From a candidate division FCPU426 bacterium (GTDB lineage Bacteria; Oederibacteriota; Muellerivitia; Muellerivitales; Muellerivitaceae): a stretch of 64,000 nt of DNA. The notes under the pieces are model-generated. The model saw only the letters and a list, made by a program, of their open reading frames with translations. It had not been told where the DNA came from and did no database searches. Of this stretch, positions 42,291 through 49,764 are shown one piece after another. Within the stretch, counting starts at the first letter, position 1. Each line of letters opens with the position of its first letter. The stretch spans positions 1 to 64,000 of the forward strand of contig JASHNQ010000028.1 in NCBI GenBank assembly GCA_030041545.1, in the 5' to 3' direction. The position numbers were made by a program, and so were the translations under genes.

Positions 42291-42910
42291 GAGGAACTCA
42301 AGGCCCTTCGCCTTTCCCTATGGAGCGATCCCTTCTACTTTCCGTCCTTTGCTTTTTCCGAAACAGAACGGGATCGACATGATCTTCCTGCGCAAGGCAC
42401 AAAACGCCAACAAACCCACCCTTGGCATGGAATTCTGGTACGAGCCCTTCAAGGTCCTGGACAGCCTGCCCGAGCCGGAGCAGGTCTATTATCTTTTCGG
42501 GGCCTCGGCGGCCAACCGGAACCGGGTGCGGTACATAGGCGAGATCTTCGCGGATTGGAAGACCGGCAACACGGCGGACCTTGAATTTCTCTCCTACAGC
42601 GGCCTCCCACCGGACGATAAGGTAGTGTCTCAGTTTGAATGGCCTAATCCAACTTCACCCTCACCCCTCCCTCTCCCCTCAAGGGAGAGGGGGAAATACC
42701 CGCAAAAACCCTCGCCCCTTGGGGGAGAGGGTAGGGTGAGGGGTGTCTGGGATTTTTGTTGAAACGAAACTGATGCACTACCGACGATAAGGCCATCATG
42801 GCCAAGATCCTCAAGGAACGGAATGAAGTCTGGGCCCTCCAGATGTGTTTCTTCTCTACAGCCAGGATCTGGGCGGGGCACCGGGTGGCCCGCCGAAAGA
42901 CCTTCCTTCT
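42291..42910 (+). pseudogene. Unknown gene broken by a MITE (and probably a frameshift)
   Basis: Protein-like reading from the ATG at 42379: MIFLRKAQNANKPTLGMEFW, YEPFKVLDSLPEPEQVYYLF, RVRYIGEIFADWKTG, LSYSGLPPDDK. It is cut at 42620 by a 162-bp insertion and continues at 42791 as AIMAKILKERNEVWALQMCF before it runs into repeat sequence. Upstream, 42291-42370 reads ELKALRLSLWSDPFYFPSFA in another frame, which suggests a further frameshift near 42365. I do not recognise the family. The end is not defined. Confidence 0.6.
42621..42782. mobile_element. MITE-like insertion, 162 bp, with target-site duplication
   Basis: Terminal inverted repeats GGTAGTGTCTCAGTTT and, as reverse complement, GGTAGTGCATCAGTTT (14 of 16). 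The 8-bp GACGATAA occurs on both sides (42613-42620 and 42783-42790), a target-site duplication that restores the interrupted reading frame when removed. Inside are CCTCTCCC/GGGAGAGG and CCCTCGCCCC/GGGGGAGAGGG hairpins. No coding capacity; it needs a transposase from elsewhere. Confidence 0.88.
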
Positions 42911-42919
42911 CCAAGCGAC

Positions 42920-42960
42920 TTTTGGTTTTCTTCGCGTTCTTCGCGCTTTCGCGGTTAAAA
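42920..42960 (+). repeat. Half of a GCGAAG-word repeat
   Basis: TTCTTCGCGTTCTTCGCGCT then TTCGCGGTTAAAAT: matches the right arm of 37606-37714, with no left arm. It ends nine bases before the GT9 start. Confidence 0.6.
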
Positions 42961-42969
42961 TATCCCGCT

Positions 42970-44013
42970 ATGGAAATCCTCCTCTTGCGCCTGGACCGCA
43001 TCGGCGACTTCATCCTGGGCATCCCCTCTTACCGCGCCTTAAGGCAGGCCCACCCGGAAGCCCGTATTTCCGTGGTGGTTCCCTCGCCGGTGGCCGAACT
43101 GGCCAAGGTTTGCCCCTATTTCAACGAAGTTTACCTCTTCGACGCCCTCTGGCTCCTGCCCGGGCACCCGCCCCTTGCCCGGTGGAAGTCCGCCTGGCAG
43201 TTGGTGAAATTCCTCCGCTCCAAGCCCATCGACCTGCTTTTGGACTTCCGCTACCAAAGCCGGCTGGATCCGCTGGTGGCGGGCCTTTCGGGCGCGAAGG
43301 AAAGGGTGGGTTTTGACCTGGGGTGGGTGAGTTGGTTCCTGACGAAAAAGGCCCGCAGGCCCGCCAAGGAACTGCACCAAGTGGACCGGAATTTGCAGCT
43401 TCTCCAGGCCGTCGGCGTCGCCGCGGCCGACCGGAAACTGGAGATGTGGTTCGAGGAACGCGACCATAAGACGGGGGAAAACTACCTGCCGGCCCAGGGG
43501 CTTTTGCCCGGCGTGCCCCGCATTGCGGTGCATATCGGGGCCGCCACGCCCTCCAAGCGGTGGCCGGAGGAGAGCTTCGAGGTCCTCATCCACGAGCTGC
43601 ACGCCAACACCCAGGCCGATATCGTGGTCATGGGGGGGGAAAGCGACCTGGGTTTCGCCCAGGAAGTGGTGGACGGGCTGGAATGTCCCATTATTAATTT
43701 GGTGGGAAAGTTGACGCTCCGGCAGACGGCAGCCCTGATGAGGGATTGCCGGGTTTTCATCGGCTGCGATTCGGGCGCCACCCACCTGGCCGCGGCCTGT
43801 GGGGTGCCCGTGGTCTGCCTTTTCTCGGCGGCCAACGAGGCGGAGGTCTGGAAGCCGTGGGGGACCAAGGTCAAGGTGTTGACCCAGCACCCTCCCTGCT
43901 CACCCTGCAAAGCCCACGAATGCCTTCGGACAGACGGTTATTTCTGCATGGCGGAGATCAAACCCGAGGACGTCCTGGCGGAAGTGAAAATGATATTAGA
44001 AGAACACCCCTAA
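42970..44013 (+). CDS. Glycosyltransferase family 9 (heptosyltransferase-like)
   Basis: 347 aa from the ATG at 42970; the frame is open upstream but the family N-terminus (MEILLLRLDRIGDFILGIPS) is at this ATG. GT9 features: RLDRIGDFIL, HIGAATPSKRWPEESFEVLI, VGKLTLRQTAALMRDCRVFI, and GCDSGATHLAAACGVPVVCL. The Cys cluster CSPCKAHEC is typical of LPS heptosyltransferases. It transfers a heptose or other sugar to the lipopolysaccharide core at the inner membrane, which suggests a Gram-negative envelope. Its stop overlaps the convergent gene by 4 bp. Confidence 0.92.
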   Translation: MEILLLRLDRIGDFILGIPSYRALRQAHPEARISVVVPSPVAELAKVCPYFNEVYLFDALWLLPGHPPLARWKSAWQLVKFLRSKPIDLLLDFRYQSRLDPLVAGLSGAKERVGFDLGWVSWFLTKKARRPAKELHQVDRNLQLLQAVGVAAADRKLEMWFEERDHKTGENYLPAQGLLPGVPRIAVHIGAATPSKRWPEESFEVLIHELHANTQADIVVMGGESDLGFAQEVVDGLECPIINLVGKLTLRQTAALMRDCRVFIGCDSGATHLAAACGVPVVCLFSAANEAEVWKPWGTKVKVLTQHPPCSPCKAHECLRTDGYFCMAEIKPEDVLAEVKMILEEHP

Positions 44014-44576
44014 GACAGGTGAACAGCCAGGTTTTCTTCTTCATGTTTCGATAAAAACCGCCACTTGCCCGATTCCACATCCAGCCTTAAACCGCCGATT
44101 TGGAAGCGTTTCAACTCCAGCACCTTGAGGGGCGTGCCGAACTTGGGGTCCTTGAGCGCCCCGAACATGCGGCGGATGTGGCGGTTCTTGCCTTCGTCGA
44201 GTTCCACCACCAGCCGGGTCTTAGGGCCCGCGCCGCCTTTGATTTCAATCCTTATTGCTTTGAGCAGTTCCTTTTCAACCCTTATCCCTTCCAACATTTC
44301 CCCTATTTGTTCTTTCGAAACCATTCCCCTCACCCAAACCTCGTAAACCTTGCGGCAGGAGCCGGGCCGGGTGAGCCGGTCGGCCAGCTTGCTGTCCCTG
44401 GTAAAAAGAAGAAGGCCCTTGGAATCCAGGTCCAGACGGCCCACCGGCATCCAGCCCTCGGCGTAGGCCCATTCGGGAAGAAGGCCATAGACGGTCCCGC
44501 GGCCCTTTTCGTCCGAACGTGTGACCACGTAACCTTTGGGTTTGTTCAACATGAGGAGCCGGGAAGATTGATCCAT
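44010..44576 (-). CDS. Pseudouridine synthase, RluE/RsuA-like, without S4 domain
   Basis: 188 aa. LMLNKPKGYVVTR at the start and GRLDLDSKGLLLFT with the catalytic Asp are the RsuA/RluB/E/F family motifs; KNRHIRRMFGAL is the conserved C-terminal one. There is no S4 domain at the N-terminus, as in RluE. It converts a uridine in rRNA to pseudouridine; the exact site cannot be deduced. Convergent with the GT9 gene and just downstream of the VapC-like gene (6 bp). Confidence 0.9.
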   Translation of the reverse strand: MDQSSRLLMLNKPKGYVVTRSDEKGRGTVYGLLPEWAYAEGWMPVGRLDLDSKGLLLFTRDSKLADRLTRPGSCRKVYEVWVRGMVSKEQIGEMLEGIRVEKELLKAIRIEIKGGAGPKTRLVVELDEGKNRHIRRMFGALKDPKFGTPLKVLELKRFQIGGLRLDVESGKWRFLSKHEEENLAVHLS

Positions 44577-44582
44577 GGGAGG

Positions 44583-44957
44583 CTATTTTTTGCGACGGAA
44601 CTTTATTTCGGGCAGGCCCTCAAAATCAGAATCCTGGGTCCAAACTTTTGCCCCATGGGAAATGGCCGTAGCGAGGATGATGCTGTCAGCCGCGGGGAGC
44701 TGGTGCTTAAGACTTAACGCGGCGGCTTGAAAGGCGATGGGAACCGTGAGATGAACCACTAATCCCTGACGCATCATAGCGGTTTTCTCTAAAGCTTCTG
44801 CTTTTCCAACCTGGCGTTGAATGGATTTAAAAACCTCATAAAGACAAAGGGTCGGAACCACTAACTCTTTCTGGTTTTCAATAACGGGAGCGAAGAAATC
44901 AGCATTGTTGCCGCCGGCAAAATACTCCATCCACCCGGAAGAATCCACCACGTTCAA
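44583..44957 (-). CDS. PIN-domain VapC-type toxin
   Basis: 124 aa. Acidic PIN residues: Asp5 (VVDSSGW), Glu41 (LYEVFK), Asp91 (PAADSII) and Asp109/Asp111 (TQDSDFEGLP). PIN toxins are RNases that cut tRNA or rRNA when free of antitoxin. The ATG overlaps the stop of the AbrB gene by 4 bp. The base composition is more AT-rich than in its neighbours, consistent with mobile toxin-antitoxin cargo. Confidence 0.92.
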   Translation of the reverse strand: MNVVDSSGWMEYFAGGNNADFFAPVIENQKELVVPTLCLYEVFKSIQRQVGKAEALEKTAMMRQGLVVHLTVPIAFQAAALSLKHQLPAADSIILATAISHGAKVWTQDSDFEGLPEIKFRRKK

Positions 44958-45163
44958 ACGAGGTCTTCCTTTTCACGAATGATGGCCGTGTCGATCCCCC
45001 GCAGAGAACCCCGTAAGGAACGGACATCTTTGATAGGCACTAATTCCAGGCAACCCTCAAAAATAATGACCTCGAACTTTTGTCCGGGTTTAATGTGCAT
45101 TTCTTTTCGGATCTCCTCAGGAATGACGACCTGGTATTTTGAGGAAACAGTGACGGCGCTCAT
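44954..45163 (-). CDS. AbrB/SpoVT-like antitoxin (VapB-type)
   Basis: 69 aa. SSKYQVVIPEEIRKEMHIKP is the AbrB swapped-hairpin DNA-binding motif; the C-terminal tail (RGSLRGIDTAIIREKEDLV) is the likely toxin-binding part. It neutralises the PIN toxin encoded next and represses the shared promoter. GGAGGCC lies before the ATG. Confidence 0.92.
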   Translation of the reverse strand: MSAVTVSSKYQVVIPEEIRKEMHIKPGQKFEVIIFEGCLELVPIKDVRSLRGSLRGIDTAIIREKEDLV

Positions 45164-45217
45164 GGGGCCTCCTTCGATAACCTATACGTTCAACGATAGC
45201 ATGATCGATCCGGCAAT

Positions 45218-46621
45218 TCAAGACGTTTGCCCTATCCGTTCAGCGGCCGACTGTCCGGCCGTGATGGTGTCAGGAATGCCCACACCCCTCAAACCGTTGC
45301 CCGCCAGGTAAAGCCCCTTGGTTTCCGAGGCCTTCCGCTCCAAGCGAGCAACCTGATCCAGGTGGCCGGGCCGGAAGTAGGACATGGACCCTTCGTATTT
45401 CGCCCAATGGTCCACAATGGGGGAACCCTTGAGATGGAGAACGGGCTTTAATTCCCCCAGCACCTTCTCCAAAACGGCGGATTCGCCCCGGCTCTTAATA
45501 TCCTTTACCGCCTCGGCCCCCAGGAAAACCCTCAACAACACGCACTCCTCCGGCGCGCGGCCCTCGAACTTTTGGCTGGCGAAGGTACAGCCCACGATGA
45601 GTTTCTTTTCCCGGGCCGGCACCACGAAGCCGAAACCGTCCAGGGGATGGCCCACGTCCTTGCGGCGGAAGCCCAGGTTCAAGGTGGCCGAGTCATGGGC
45701 CGGGATGGTGGATAAAAGCTTGTCCCATTCGGGGCCTAAAGGACCCAAAAGGGGCCGCATCTTTGCGGGCTGGATGGCCAGGACCACCGCGTCGGCCTCC
45801 AAGGTGCGGCCCTGGGCGGCCACTTCCCAAGTGCCGTGGCCGGTGGGCTTAAGGGACTGGACGAGTGAATCCAGCCAAAGCGACTCGGGGAGGATTTGGG
45901 AAGCGAGAGCCTGCGCGAAGGTTTGCATGCCTTTTTTAAAACTCACGAAAAGGGAATAACGGGCGCCGGAAACCCGGGCTTGGGTGTTCAGCCGCCGGGC
46001 GGCCAGGGCTTTCAAGAGGGAGCCGTATTTCAGCTCCATTTCCCTGAAGCGGGGCACGCAGGCCGCCACGCTCAATTCGTCCGGATCGGCGTTATAGACG
46101 CCACCCACCAGGGGCTGGGCCAGGGCGTCCAGCACTTCCCGCCCCAGGCGGCGCCGGACGAAATCCCCCACACTTTCATCCGGGGGGTCTTTTCGAACCT
46201 TCACCAAGGGCTCCAAGGCGGCCCGTAGCTTGCCCATGGGTGAAAGAAGGGGGGTGGTCATCAAAGGCATCAGGCGGGAAGGCGCCAGCATATAGAAACC
46301 ATCGGGGATGGGATAGAGTTTGGTTCCTTTTAATAATATGAAGGATTGTTCGAGACCCGGGTTGGTTTTGATCAACTGGCCTTCCAGACCCAGTTTCTTG
46401 CACAATTCCAGGGCGGCGGGCTTTTCCGTGATGAAACAGTCGGGCCCTTCCTCCATTAAGAAGCCGTCCTGCTCCACGGAGGCCAGGGTGCCCCCGGGCT
46501 TGTCCCCCGCGTCCAGGATGTTCAATTCCAAGGGAATGTTTTTTTCCTTGGAGAGTTCCTGGAGGCGTATGGCGCAAGCCAAACCGCTTACGCCAGCGCC
46601 GATGATGATTACCCTTAACAT
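45218..46621 (-). CDS. hemY: Protoporphyrinogen/coproporphyrinogen oxidase, HemY/HemG type
   Basis: 467 aa FAD enzyme. GAGVSGLACAIRLQE (8-22) is the FAD dinucleotide motif, followed by LDAGDKPGGTLASVEQDGFL and EEGPDCFI. The C-terminal LYLAGNGLRGVGIPDTI is also typical. It oxidises protoporphyrinogen IX (or coproporphyrinogen III in the other route) in haem synthesis. It is the last gene of hemDE-hemH-hemY on the minus strand. Which haem route is used cannot be told without HemN/HemQ, which are not in the window. Confidence 0.93.
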   Translation of the reverse strand: MLRVIIIGAGVSGLACAIRLQELSKEKNIPLELNILDAGDKPGGTLASVEQDGFLMEEGPDCFITEKPAALELCKKLGLEGQLIKTNPGLEQSFILLKGTKLYPIPDGFYMLAPSRLMPLMTTPLLSPMGKLRAALEPLVKVRKDPPDESVGDFVRRRLGREVLDALAQPLVGGVYNADPDELSVAACVPRFREMELKYGSLLKALAARRLNTQARVSGARYSLFVSFKKGMQTFAQALASQILPESLWLDSLVQSLKPTGHGTWEVAAQGRTLEADAVVLAIQPAKMRPLLGPLGPEWDKLLSTIPAHDSATLNLGFRRKDVGHPLDGFGFVVPAREKKLIVGCTFASQKFEGRAPEECVLLRVFLGAEAVKDIKSRGESAVLEKVLGELKPVLHLKGSPIVDHWAKYEGSMSYFRPGHLDQVARLERKASETKGLYLAGNGLRGVGIPDTITAGQSAAERIGQTS

Positions 46622-46642
46622 TTTAAAATCACTTTCATCACA

Positions 46643-47596
46643 TCAATGACAGCTATTTTGTGAAGCTGACGCTTCTTCCACTAATGAAGAAAGCATCGCA
46701 ATAAAAGCGGGGTGGGTCCCCACCGTCTTGGCGCGCACCATGTGCAATCCCTTCCATTTGGCCTTTTCGGCCGCCTTTACGTCGATGTCATACAGCACTT
46801 CCACGTGATCGACGAGAAAACCAACGGGCGCCACCACGCAGGCGGACAAATCCTCGTAAGTGCGCCGGTCGATAAACTCGGTCAAATCCGGCTCCAGCCA
46901 GGGTTCCTCGGGCCGGCCCGAACGGCTGATGAAGGCCGCCTGGTAATAGGGCATGCCCACCTTGTGGGTGACCAGCTGGCAGGTTTCGTCGAGCTGGCGG
47001 GCATAAGGGGATTCCTGGGCCATTTTCTTGGAGATGCTGTGGGCGGTTAAAATCAACTCTGCGCGATGGCGAGCCTTTTCCGCGGCGGACAATTGCGCAT
47101 AACCTTCCTTGACCCTGTCGGCGATGGCGTTGATGAAACCCGGCCGGTTGTGCCACTCGAGCGCGTAGGTGACTTGGGGCAGGGGCAGGCCCTGGGATTG
47201 GATGGACGCCAGGGCTTCCTCCGCCTTTTTCACGTACTTGTCGAAGGAAGCGGGGCTGCGGTGAGGCGCCATGATAATGGCGAAGACATTGGTTTTACCG
47301 GTGCGGGCGAGGCTTTCCAGCGTATCGGCAATGCGGGGGGAGGAATGGGCAAAACCCACATGAACGGGAACCTCCAGGCCCCGGGAGCTTAAAAGTTTTT
47401 GCAGGGCTTCGGCTTGCTCGCGGGTGAGTCGGTTGTAGGGTGAAACACCGCCGATTTGCTCGTATTGCTTGGCCACCAGCTTGAGCCGTTCGGGCGGTAC
47501 GCCCCGGCCCGCGGTGACATCTTCCAGGAAAGGAACCACGTCCTCCGGCTTTTCCGGCCCCCCAAAACCGATGAGCACCACAGCGTCGAAATTCAA
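46643..47596 (-). CDS. hemH: Ferrochelatase
   Basis: 317 aa. Inserts ferrous iron into protoporphyrin or coproporphyrin. GFGGPEKPEDV near the start, PHRSPASFDKYV, LTAHSISKKM with the catalytic His186, and VAPVGFLVDHVEVLYDID (with Glu) are the family motifs; the usual SDHVET reads VDHVEV here. It ends ...ASQNSCH. It sits 21 bp upstream of hemY and 106 bp downstream of hemDE, from which it is separated by an inverted repeat. Confidence 0.94.
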   Translation of the reverse strand: MNFDAVVLIGFGGPEKPEDVVPFLEDVTAGRGVPPERLKLVAKQYEQIGGVSPYNRLTREQAEALQKLLSSRGLEVPVHVGFAHSSPRIADTLESLARTGKTNVFAIIMAPHRSPASFDKYVKKAEEALASIQSQGLPLPQVTYALEWHNRPGFINAIADRVKEGYAQLSAAEKARHRAELILTAHSISKKMAQESPYARQLDETCQLVTHKVGMPYYQAAFISRSGRPEEPWLEPDLTEFIDRRTYEDLSACVVAPVGFLVDHVEVLYDIDVKAAEKAKWKGLHMVRAKTVGTHPAFIAMLSSLVEEASASQNSCH

Positions 47597-47618
47597 AAGA
47601 TATCCCTAAAAAAATGAT

Positions 47619-47697
47619 TTAACCGCGAAGGGCGTTAAGAAGGCCCAAGTATAACGAAATTTTTTCTTTTCTCCGCGAACTTCGGGCTCCGCGGTGA
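47619..47697. repeat. CCGCGAAG-word inverted repeat
   Basis: Left TTTAACCGCGAAGGGCG (from 47619), right reverse complement TTCACCGCGGAGCCCGAAG. It lies between hemDE and hemH, so it would be inside the haem operon mRNA. Confidence 0.65.
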
Positions 47698-47702
47698 AGG
47701 AT

Positions 47703-49631
47703 TCAAGGTTTCCAGTTTTTGACCGTGTCGATCATGGCCCGGACGTTCTCCAGGGGCGTCTGGGGCAGGATGCCGTGGCCCAGGTTGAAGATGTGGCCGG
47801 GCCGCCCGCCCGCCTGGCGCAGCACATGTTCCGTTTCCATCTTCACCCGGATGGGTTCGGTCAGCAGGATTTCGGGGTTCAAATTGCCCTGAATAGCCAC
47901 GTCGCCCAACTGTTTCCAGGCCTTGCCCAGGTCCACGCGCCAATCCACGCCGATGACCGTGGCGCCGGTTTGCCTGAGGTAGGGGTAAAAAGGCGCGGTC
48001 TGGGTCCCGAAATAAACGACGGGGATGCCCGGCTTGAGGCCTTGGATGAGGGCCTTCAGGTAGGGGAGGGCCAGGCGCTGGAACTCCTCGGGGGTAAGGA
48101 TGCCCACCCAGGAATCGAACAACTGCACGGCCTGGGCCCCGGCGTTGATTTGGGCGTTCAGGTAGGAAACCGTGGCCTCCACCAGCCGCCTCATGAGCCC
48201 GTCCCAAACCTTGATGTCCGCCATGACGGAGCGGGTATGGTAATAGTCCTTGGAGCCGCCGCCTTCGATCAAGTAAGAAGCCAGCGTGAAAGGGGCGCCC
48301 GCGAAACCGATAAGGGGGATGTCGGGCTTCAGGCCGGAGCGGATCAGGCGCACGGCCTGCATCACGTAACCCAGGTCGAATTCGCCATCCACCGGCTCCA
48401 GCCGAAGGAGATCTTCCGGCGACCGGAAGGGATTGTGGATCTGGGGCCCGCTGTTCTCCTCAAAGGTGAGCTGGAAACCCAGCGGCTCGGCGATCAGGAG
48501 AATATCGGCGAAGAGGATGGCGGCGTCCACGTCCAGGGCCTGTTGGGCCGTGACGGTCACTTCGGCGGCCAGTTCGGAGGTCTTGCACAGTTCCATGAAC
48601 GAAACCTTGGCCCTCACCGACCGGTATTCGGGAAGGTACCGGCCCGCCTGGCGCATGATCCAAAGCGGCGTGCGGGACGTGGGCTCCTTGCGGCAGGCCT
48701 TCAGGAAGAGGCTGTTCTGGATGGTCGTGGGGACGGTCCGCGTTTCGCCGGGCTGGACGCGGACGGAGGCGGCGATTTTATTTTGGCGGAGCTCCTGGCA
48801 TTTTTCCGCGACTTCCTTGACCAGGAAGCCCATTTTGGGGTGCTCGGGCTCCAAATCCACCGTCAAGCCCGCTTCCCGCAAGGCTTCGCTGCAAACCGAT
48901 CCCACGGAAGCCACCACCATCCGGTTCAAAGCGTCCCTGACCTTTTCCTCCAAGCCGATTCCCTTGGCCACCTGGAGGACGTTTTGGATCTGGTTGGCGC
49001 TCGTAAACAGCGCCACCGCCGCTTCGCCCGCCACGATGGATTCCACCAGGTGGATGAGCGGCCGGGTGTCCTGGGGCAGGGCCCATTTATAAACCGGCAC
49101 GCTCACGATGTCCCTCGCGCCCCGCGCGCGAAGGGCGTCGATGAATTCAGGGTTGGAAACGCCGTATTCCTGGACGGCCACGTTAAGCCCCTTGACCGGG
49201 TGCTGGTGGTCCATGGCGTCCAAAATCTCCCGCCAAGTGTTGGGTTCGGACACCACCACCGAGGGCCGCATCTTCCTTTCCGAAAGCGCCTTGACCGACT
49301 TGGGCCCCCGTGGCACCAGGGTGGCGTGTTTGAAGGCTTTTTGGATGCGGGAAGGCGCGTAGTTGGATTCCAGGGCGTCAAAGAGGATGCGGGTACCCAC
49401 GCCGGTCATGAAGACGATGACATCCACGTTGCCCTGCTGGAGGCTTTCGAAAAACCGGAAGGCGGGCTTGTTCTCCGAAAGGGGGACTTCCCTCATCGAG
49501 GGCGCCACCCGCGGCACGCCGCCCTGGCGGGTGATCAGCTCTTCCATCTCCTTGGCCATGCGACTTTCGAAAGCCGCGACGACCAGGCCCTCAAAGCCAT
49601 GGGTTTCGGTTTCATTTGTGGTTGGGTTCAT
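47703..49631 (-). CDS. hemDE: Fused uroporphyrinogen-III synthase / uroporphyrinogen decarboxylase
   Basis: 642 aa from the ATG at 49631; the open frame to 49865 has no homology. Residues about 10-270 are a HemD domain (GLVVAAFESRMAKEMEELIT, VFMTGVGTRILFDAL, VALFTSANQIQNVLQVA), which closes the hydroxymethylbilane ring. Residues about 300-642 are HemE: PLWIMRQAGRYLPEYR (RQAGRY 327-332), FADILLIAEPLG, GFAGAPFTLASYLIEGG and FNLGHGILPQTP, which removes four carboxylates to give coproporphyrinogen III. The intermediate could pass directly between domains. First gene of the haem operon. Confidence 0.93.
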   Translation of the reverse strand: MNPTTNETETHGFEGLVVAAFESRMAKEMEELITRQGGVPRVAPSMREVPLSENKPAFRFFESLQQGNVDVIVFMTGVGTRILFDALESNYAPSRIQKAFKHATLVPRGPKSVKALSERKMRPSVVVSEPNTWREILDAMDHQHPVKGLNVAVQEYGVSNPEFIDALRARGARDIVSVPVYKWALPQDTRPLIHLVESIVAGEAAVALFTSANQIQNVLQVAKGIGLEEKVRDALNRMVVASVGSVCSEALREAGLTVDLEPEHPKMGFLVKEVAEKCQELRQNKIAASVRVQPGETRTVPTTIQNSLFLKACRKEPTSRTPLWIMRQAGRYLPEYRSVRAKVSFMELCKTSELAAEVTVTAQQALDVDAAILFADILLIAEPLGFQLTFEENSGPQIHNPFRSPEDLLRLEPVDGEFDLGYVMQAVRLIRSGLKPDIPLIGFAGAPFTLASYLIEGGGSKDYYHTRSVMADIKVWDGLMRRLVEATVSYLNAQINAGAQAVQLFDSWVGILTPEEFQRLALPYLKALIQGLKPGIPVVYFGTQTAPFYPYLRQTGATVIGVDWRVDLGKAWKQLGDVAIQGNLNPEILLTEPIRVKMETEHVLRQAGGRPGHIFNLGHGILPQTPLENVRAMIDTVKNWKP

Positions 49632-49764
49632 GCCGCCGCTCTTACGGAAATATCCAAAGGAGTGACCTGTCTTTCCGGAACGGTCCTTCGAGGGGGCCGG
49701 GGAAAGGGGCAGGGGCAGTATAGCAGACAGTGAAGAACGGCTAAATCCATTGTCCAACACCCGG

